From: Streptomyces malaysiense
GTDB taxonomy: Bacteria; Actinomycetota; Actinomycetes; Streptomycetales; Streptomycetaceae
Assembly: GCF_000980885.2 (NCBI RefSeq)
Contig: NZ_LBDA02000036.1
Coordinates: 1 to 64,000 of the forward strand
Length of the DNA stretch: 64,000 nt
Direction: 5' to 3'
The notes beneath the pieces were generated by a model that saw only the letters and a program-made list of their open reading frames with translations, made no database searches and was not told where the DNA came from. The position numbers were made by a program, and so were the translations under genes. Below are positions 59,075 through 64,000 of the stretch, piece after piece. Numbering within the stretch: the stretch's first letter is position 1; every line of letters begins with the position of its first letter.

Positions 59075-59494
59075 ATGACGCCCATGACGGAACGCACGGT
59101 GGTGGTCGGCGCCGCCCTGCTCGACGGCGGCCGCCTGCTCGCCGCGCGCCGCAGCGCGCCCGCCGACCTGGCCGGACGCTGGGAGCTGCCCGGCGGCAAG
59201 GTCGAGCACGGGGAGCGGCCCGAGGACGCCCTGGTGCGCGAACTGCGCGAGGAACTCGGCGTGGACGCCGAGACCGTGGAGCGGGTGCCCGGCGAGTGGC
59301 CCCTGCGGGAGCCGTACGTCCTGTGGGTGTGGACCGCCCGGCTGCGCCCCGGTTCACCCGCGCCCCGGCCCCTCCAGGACCACGACGAGCTGTGCTGGTT
59401 GACCCCGGCGCGGCTGTGGGACGTGCCGTGGCTGGAGCAGGACGTGCCGGCGGTGCGGGAGGTCGGGGGGCGGATGGGGGCCGGGGCGCGCTGA
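59075..59494 (+). CDS. Nudix (MutT-type) hydrolase
   Basis: Protein of 139 aa with a full Nudix box GGKVEHGERPEDALVRELREELG (GX5EX7REUXEEXGU). The preceding RRSAPADLAGRWELP and following WPLREPYVLWVWTARL fit MutT/NTP pyrophosphohydrolases that remove oxidised nucleotides such as 8-oxo-dGTP. Substrate inferred from similarity only. Confidence 0.9.
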   Translation: MTPMTERTVVVGAALLDGGRLLAARRSAPADLAGRWELPGGKVEHGERPEDALVRELREELGVDAETVERVPGEWPLREPYVLWVWTARLRPGSPAPRPLQDHDELCWLTPARLWDVPWLEQDVPAVREVGGRMGAGAR

Positions 59495-59754
59495 GGTCCG
59501 GCACGTTCCGTGCCTTCCGGCGGGCGGCGTTCCGCGGTGTGCGGCGGTCGTGCGCCGGCCGTCCCCTCGCGCGGCCGTCCGGTGCCCCGTCGGACGCGTC
59601 CGCGCGGTGCCGCGGTCCGGTTCCGCCCTCCCGGCCCCGGGTACGCCGTTCGACCCACACTGCGACGATCCGGGCGGTATTGGCCATCACTTATGGGGTA
59701 TGGGCCAATTAACCCCACGAAACCGGACAGCTTGCGGCCTGGGAAGTGATCGGC

Positions 59755-60153
59755 GTGATCGACACCGATGGCGACTGCGCCGAGTGGACCTTTCCCGCGG
59801 AACCGGGCGCCGTACGGACCGCCCGGACCGCGGTCCGCGGCCAGTTGCACGGCTGGGACCTCGACTGTGTCGCCGACCTCGCCGCGCTGCTGGTGAGCGA
59901 GCTGGTCACCAACGCGCTGCGCTACGCCACCGGCCCCATCGGCGTACGGCTCGTACGGCCGGTCGGTGCCCATGACTCACTGCTGGTGGAGGTCTCCGAC
60001 CCGCTCCCCGATCCGCCGCGCGAGCGGGTCGCCCGGCCCGAGGACGAGAGCGGGCGCGGACTCCAACTGCTCGCGGGGTCCTCGCGTCGCTGGGGCACCC
60101 GGCCCGGCGCGAGCGGAAAGACCGTCTGGTTCGAGCTGGCCGTGCCCGGATGA
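59755..60153 (+). CDS. HATPase anti-sigma-like (RsbW-family) protein
   Basis: Stand-alone GHKL ATPase of 132 aa: FPAEPGAVRTARTAVRGQLHGWDLDCVADLAALLVSELVTNALRYATGPIGVRL (N box), LLVEVSDPLPDPP (G1) and DESGRGLQLLAGSSRRWGTRP with GKTVWFEL (G2). GTG 59755 has GGGAAG 8 nt upstream; GTG 59746 is an alternative. It resembles the C-terminal domain of the adjacent SpoIIE phosphatase, and the two may act in one partner-switching pathway. Confidence 0.87.
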   Translation: MIDTDGDCAEWTFPAEPGAVRTARTAVRGQLHGWDLDCVADLAALLVSELVTNALRYATGPIGVRLVRPVGAHDSLLVEVSDPLPDPPRERVARPEDESGRGLQLLAGSSRRWGTRPGASGKTVWFELAVPG

Positions 60154-60471
60154 CGGTGCCGGGGGCGCATCGGGGTGGCGCGGGGGTGTCCGGGGTGAGG
60201 CAGGGGCGCCCGAGGGGGCGGAGGGGGTGTACGTCGACCGTCGTGCGGTTCACCGTGTGACCCCGGCTCGCGGACGGGCCCGGAGTGTGTGATTCGAGGC
60301 CGTGTTCCCTGGTTAGAAGAGTGGAAGTGTTGTCGCGGAGCGGTCCGAAAAACGTCTGGACCGAGCTGTGATCGTGAACACCGTGTCGCGTGGCGCCGTA
60401 GTGCTGGATACTGCGGGCAGCCGCCCCCGGTGACTGGTGCCGGGCGCGGTGAGCTGGAGGGGACGGTTCGC
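60154..60471. other. Upstream region of the SpoIIE-type gene
   Basis: About 320 bp without a gene. The frame of the downstream gene is open to 60289, but the extension is arginine/tryptophan-rich and unconserved. A lower-GC patch at 60300-60420 probably holds the promoter. Confidence 0.45.
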
Positions 60472-63060
60472 GTGAGCGAGATACCAGCGAAGGCCACGGA
60501 GTCCGAGGACCCGTCGGACGGCGCGAGGGACCAGACCGCCGCGGGTGCGGCGGCGGCCGGTGGCGCCCTGTGGCAGACCAGTCCGCCCGGCTCCATGTAC
60601 GACTACATAAAGGTGGCCTCCTTCTCCATCGGCCCCGGCGGCCTGGTGGACCAGTGGAGCCTGCGTGCCGAGCAGCTCTTCGGCATTCCGGCCGCGCGCG
60701 CCGTCGGCATGGATCCCATCGAGGCGTTCATAGACCCCGACCTGCGGGAACAGGGCCAGCGCAAGATGGCGGAGATCCTCGACGGGCGCGAGTGGACCGG
60801 AGTCGTGCCCTTCCGGACGCCGGACCCGCCGGAGGGCGGGCGCGGCACGGACGGCCTGGCCGAGGTCTATGTGATGCCGACCCGGACCGCCGAGGGCGAG
60901 AAGGCCGCCGTCTGCATCGTCGTGGACGTGCGCACCCTGCGCACGATCGAGACCGATCTCGCCGCGTCCCAGGCGATATTCGGACAATCCCCCTTCGGTT
61001 TCCTGCTGCTCGACTTCGACCTGCGGGTGCGCCGCGTCAACCAGCGGTTCGCCAATGTCTTCGGCGGCAGCCCGGAAGACCACCGGGGCAAGGGCGTGTT
61101 CGACTATCTGCCGCGCGGCGAGGCCGAGCGGGTGTCGGCGACGCTGCGGCGGGTGCTGCAGAGCGGCGATCCCATCACCGACATGCACGTCACCGGGCAT
61201 GTCCCGGGGGCCGAGGAGCGCCGTCACTGGTCGGTCAACCTCTATCGCGTGCACAGCGGCAGCGGCCGGCCCATCGGCGTGGCCTGGCTCGCCACCGACG
61301 TCACCTCCCGTCGCGCCGCCGCCCGGGAGGCGGCCGCGGCCCGGCGCAACCTGGCGCTGCTCAACGAGGCCGGGGCGCGGATCGGCAACTCGCTCGACCT
61401 GGAGACCACGGCGCGCGAACTCCTCGACGTAGTCGTCCCCGGATTCTGCGACCTCGCCACCGTCGACCTCTACCAGGGGCTGCTGACCGGCGACGAGACC
61501 CCGCCCGGGATGGCCGACGGCAGCGCCGAGCTGCGCCGGGTCGCCATCGCCAGCGCGGTCGCGGACGCGCCCGTGGGCCGGGTCACCGAGACCGTCAAGG
61601 TCGGTGCGGTCCACCACTTCCCCTTCAACTCCCCCTGCGCGGACGCCCTGCGCACCGCGCGGCCGCGGGCGGTGCCGGCCGAGGAGGGGAGCCTCGTGCA
61701 GTCCACGCTCGCCGTGCCGATGGTCGCGCACGACACGGTGGTGGGGCTGGTGCGGTTCGCACGCACCAAGGGCAGCGAGCCGTTCGGGGAACGGGACCGG
61801 GACCTCGCGGTGGAGCTGGCCGCGCGGGCCGCGGTCTGCATCGACAACGCGCGGCTGTACCGCCGGGAGCACGAGCGGGCGCTGATCCTCCAGCGCTCGC
61901 TGCTGCCGCCGGGCGACCCCGAGGCGTCCGGGCTGGACATCGCCTGCCGCTACCTGCCCGGCAACGCGGCGACCGAGGTCGGCGGTGACTGGTTCGACGT
62001 CATCGAACTGCCCGGCCACCGTACGGCGTTGGTGGTGGGCGACGTGATGGGCCGTGGGCTGCGGGCGGCGGTCGCGATGGGCGAACTGCGGACCGCCGTA
62101 CGGACGCTGGCGCTGCTCGACCTCGAACCCGCCGAGGTGCTCTCCGCGTTGGACGAGATCGCGCGGGGGCTCGGCACGCCGGGGGGCGTGCAGCAGGCGA
62201 CCCGTACGGCGCGCCAGCCCAGGGACGCGGACCTGTCGGAGGTGTACCTCGCGACGTGCGTGTACGCCGTGTACGACTCGGTGACCCGGCGGTGCACGTT
62301 CGCCAACGCCGGGCATCTGCCGCCGGTGCTGGTCGAACCCGGTGAGCCCGCGCTGATGCTGGACGTGCCGCCCGGGATGCCGCTCGGAGTGGGCGGCGAG
62401 CCCTTCGAGGAGGTGGAGGTCGAACTCCCCGAGGGCGCGCTGCTCGCGCTGTACACGGACGGTCTGGTGGAGTCCCGGGACCATCCGCTGGACGAGGGGC
62501 TGCACGCGTTCGTCGGCGCGCTCACCGATCCGGCGCAGCCGCTGGAGGACGTGTGCGACCACGTGCTCAACACCCTCGACACGCACCACGGCGAGGACGA
62601 CATCGCGCTGCTGATGGCCCGGGTGCAGGGCCTGCCGGCGGAGTCCGTCGGCGACTGGACGCTGCCGCGGGAGCCGCGCAGTGTGGGACGGGCGCGGGAG
62701 TACGCCCGTACGCAACTGCTCGGATGGGGGCTGGAGACGCTGGTCGACACGACGGAGCTGCTGGTCAGCGAGCTGGTCACCAACGCGCTGCGGTACGGCG
62801 AGGGCGAGATCAGACTGCGGCTGCTGCTGGACCGGACGCTGGTGTGCGAGGTGTGGGACGGCGGGCTCGTGCAGCCCCGGCGCCGGCGGGCCCGGGACAC
62901 CGACGAGGGCGGGCGGGGCCTGCAGCTGGTGCAGTTGCTCAGCGCGGCGTGGGGATCCCGGCGTACGCCCCGGGGGAAGACGGTGTGGTTCGAGTTGCCG
63001 CTGCCGGGGGCGGAGGCGGTCCTCACGGACCCGGCGGAGGCGCTGCTGAGCCTGTTCTGA
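60472..63060 (+). CDS. PAS-GAF-SpoIIE phosphatase with HATPase tail
   Basis: Regulatory phosphatase of 862 aa. GTG 60472 has GGAGGGGAC 6-8 nt upstream. Domains: PAS 1 (about 45-165), PAS 2 (AIFGQSPFGFLLLDFDLRVRRVNQRFANVFG, about 170-285), GAF (about 300-465), SpoIIE PP2C (EVGGDWFDVIELPGHRTALVVGDVMGRGL, FANAGHLPPVLV, ALYTDGLVES, GEDDIALLMAR) and a HATPase_c domain (LLVSELVTNALRYG, DEGGRGLQLVQLLSAAWG). It follows the stand-alone HATPase gene on the same strand. Probably dephosphorylates an anti-sigma antagonist in response to a PAS/GAF signal. Confidence 0.92.
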   Translation: MSEIPAKATESEDPSDGARDQTAAGAAAAGGALWQTSPPGSMYDYIKVASFSIGPGGLVDQWSLRAEQLFGIPAARAVGMDPIEAFIDPDLREQGQRKMAEILDGREWTGVVPFRTPDPPEGGRGTDGLAEVYVMPTRTAEGEKAAVCIVVDVRTLRTIETDLAASQAIFGQSPFGFLLLDFDLRVRRVNQRFANVFGGSPEDHRGKGVFDYLPRGEAERVSATLRRVLQSGDPITDMHVTGHVPGAEERRHWSVNLYRVHSGSGRPIGVAWLATDVTSRRAAAREAAAARRNLALLNEAGARIGNSLDLETTARELLDVVVPGFCDLATVDLYQGLLTGDETPPGMADGSAELRRVAIASAVADAPVGRVTETVKVGAVHHFPFNSPCADALRTARPRAVPAEEGSLVQSTLAVPMVAHDTVVGLVRFARTKGSEPFGERDRDLAVELAARAAVCIDNARLYRREHERALILQRSLLPPGDPEASGLDIACRYLPGNAATEVGGDWFDVIELPGHRTALVVGDVMGRGLRAAVAMGELRTAVRTLALLDLEPAEVLSALDEIARGLGTPGGVQQATRTARQPRDADLSEVYLATCVYAVYDSVTRRCTFANAGHLPPVLVEPGEPALMLDVPPGMPLGVGGEPFEEVEVELPEGALLALYTDGLVESRDHPLDEGLHAFVGALTDPAQPLEDVCDHVLNTLDTHHGEDDIALLMARVQGLPAESVGDWTLPREPRSVGRAREYARTQLLGWGLETLVDTTELLVSELVTNALRYGEGEIRLRLLLDRTLVCEVWDGGLVQPRRRRARDTDEGGRGLQLVQLLSAAWGSRRTPRGKTVWFELPLPGAEAVLTDPAEALLSLF

Positions 63061-63151
63061 CGGCTCCCTCCCGCCCGCCCGCCGTACCCGGCCGGCTGGG
63101 CGGCTCCCGCGTCCCCGGCGCACGGCTCCGGGAGGATCCCGGCGGGCGGCC

Positions 63152-64000
63152 TCACGCGGGCGCGCGCAGGTGTCTTCGCCCCCGTGTCGCCGGGCCGCCG
63201 AACGCGGCCGGGGGGCCGCCGTCGGGGTCCTCGGCGAGGAGGACGCCGCCGAGGACGGCGCCGGGAAGGCCGGCCGTGGTGGCGTCGGGACAGGGGGTGC
63301 CGTGGGCGCGGACGTCGCGTTCGGCGAGGTCGCGGGCCTCGCGGGCGGCGGTGTCGGCCTCGAAGGCGGTACTGGTGCCGGCGGTCAGGGTGCGCGCCGC
63401 CTCCGCCAGCAGGGCGCGGGCCCGCGGGCCGACGGCGCCGCGGTGCACCGTGACGAAGTCGTCGGCCGAGTCCAGCGCGGTGCGGGCGACGAGGAGCGCG
63501 GCCGTGTCCAGGACACCGGAGCGGCCCACCTCCAGGCGGTCGACGGCGCGGGTGATCCGGCGCAGGGCGTCCAGCGGGTCGTACGGGAGGGCGCCGGTCA
63601 ACTCGTCCCGTACAGCGGCCAGTACGCCGTCCGCGTGGGCCAGCCGGGCGTTCAGCTCGCCGGTGGCCAGGGGGACGCGGGAACGCCCGTGCCGGGCCGC
63701 CGTCAGCTCGGCCTCCGCACCGGTCAGCGCCGCCGGTACCAGTGCCGCGGCCTCCCGCAGCCGGGCGGTGAGCCGTTCCACGCCGGTCACCAGGACCTCG
63801 GCCTGGGCCACGGCGCCCTCGGCGGCGCGCAGGCTCCGGGCCGCCCCGTCGCCCTCGCCCGCGTCGATGGACCGGCGGGTCGCGCCGAGGTGTGCGGTGG
63901 CGAACAGGAGCCGGTCCTCGGCCTGTTCGACCGAGCCGGTGACCGGGTCCGTGGCCGGGGCCGCGTACCGCTCGCGCAGCGCGGCCAGGGTTCCGTGGGC
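63152..64000 (-). CDS. TPM-domain protein, C-terminal part (5' end outside window)
   Basis: The frame is open to the window edge, so only the C-terminal 282 codons are seen. The visible part is helical: ATDPVTGSVEQAEDRLLFATAHLGATRRSIDAGEGDGAARSLRAAEGAVAQAEVLVTGVERL, PYDPLDALRRITRAVDRLEVGRSGVLDTAALLVARTALDSADDFVTVHRGAVGPRARALLAEAARTL, and a Gly/Arg-rich end. This matches the long C terminus of Streptomyces TPM-domain membrane proteins, whose N-terminal TPM domain and helices would lie beyond the window. GTG 63811 is an internal codon, not the start. Confidence 0.75.
   Translation of the reverse strand, partial: AHGTLAALRERYAAPATDPVTGSVEQAEDRLLFATAHLGATRRSIDAGEGDGAARSLRAAEGAVAQAEVLVTGVERLTARLREAAALVPAALTGAEAELTAARHGRSRVPLATGELNARLAHADGVLAAVRDELTGALPYDPLDALRRITRAVDRLEVGRSGVLDTAALLVARTALDSADDFVTVHRGAVGPRARALLAEAARTLTAGTSTAFEADTAAREARDLAERDVRAHGTPCPDATTAGLPGAVLGGVLLAEDPDGGPPAAFGGPATRGRRHLRAPA

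Overview
The window is a high-GC actinobacterial chromosome segment, almost certainly Streptomyces. Supporting signs are the strong G/C bias at third codon positions, many GTG starts, 4-nt ATGA/GTGA overlaps inside operons, a WhiB-family gene, HATPase-tailed SpoIIE phosphatases and in-frame TTA codons in a regulator. Most of it is chromosomal core. No tRNA, rRNA or CRISPR array was seen. The first and last genes run off the window edges.

Layout. (1) 1-4218: the end of a Tad/Flp pilus locus: sensor kinase, LuxR-type regulator with two TTA codons, Flp pilin, TadE-like protein, lipoprotein and OmpA-like protein. (2) 4235-9933: DUF192 protein, methyltransferase, a MITE-like element sitting on the methyltransferase stop codon, a probable 6C small RNA, isoprenyl diphosphate synthase, a PIN-PhoH ATPase and a secreted transglycosylase. 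(3) 10073-23065: AI-2E family permease, ahpC-ahpD divergent from oxyR, a PadR/ABC exporter operon, a class A penicillin-binding protein, a SpoIIE phosphatase and a DUF402 protein. (4) 23162-35494: class II and class I fumarases side by side, DUF1707, wblE, glpX, DUF4245, nitroreductase, xseA-xseB, ispH, ppgK, ychF.

(5) 35477-39710: a small accessory island at the 3' end of ychF. The last codons of ychF (core TTCCGCTTCAACG) are repeated at 36446 and 39697. The repeats enclose a Phd/RelE module, a VapBC-like module and an SNF2 helicase. A UUCG terminator that probably once followed ychF lies just beyond the last repeat.

(6) 40039-56005: a stress-envelope region. A six-gene operon (FAD oxidoreductase, DUF1365, two cyclopropane-synthase-like methyltransferases, DUF1295, alpha/beta hydrolase) is followed by a five-gene Asp23/AmaP/YihY operon, a fasciclin lipoprotein with a molybdopterin oxidoreductase, an ECF sigma operon whose second gene fuses an anti-sigma-type zinc motif to an Asp23-like domain, and a SigK-RskA pair. 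Four promoters here share CCAATCC-N16-CGGAT: those of the lipid operon, the molybdopterin/fasciclin operon, the ECF/Asp23 operon and sigK itself. This reconstructs a SigK regulon from sequence. Its gene content matches the M. tuberculosis sigK locus (Rv0449c-Rv0444c) plus the fasciclin targets MPT70/MPT83. It also adds a second sigma factor and Asp23 proteins, which I regard as the most interesting system in the window.

(7) 56173-64000: serpin, GntR/UTRA regulator, SPOR-like small protein, Nudix hydrolase, HATPase anti-sigma-like protein, a PAS-GAF-SpoIIE-HATPase phosphatase and the C-terminal part of a TPM-domain protein.
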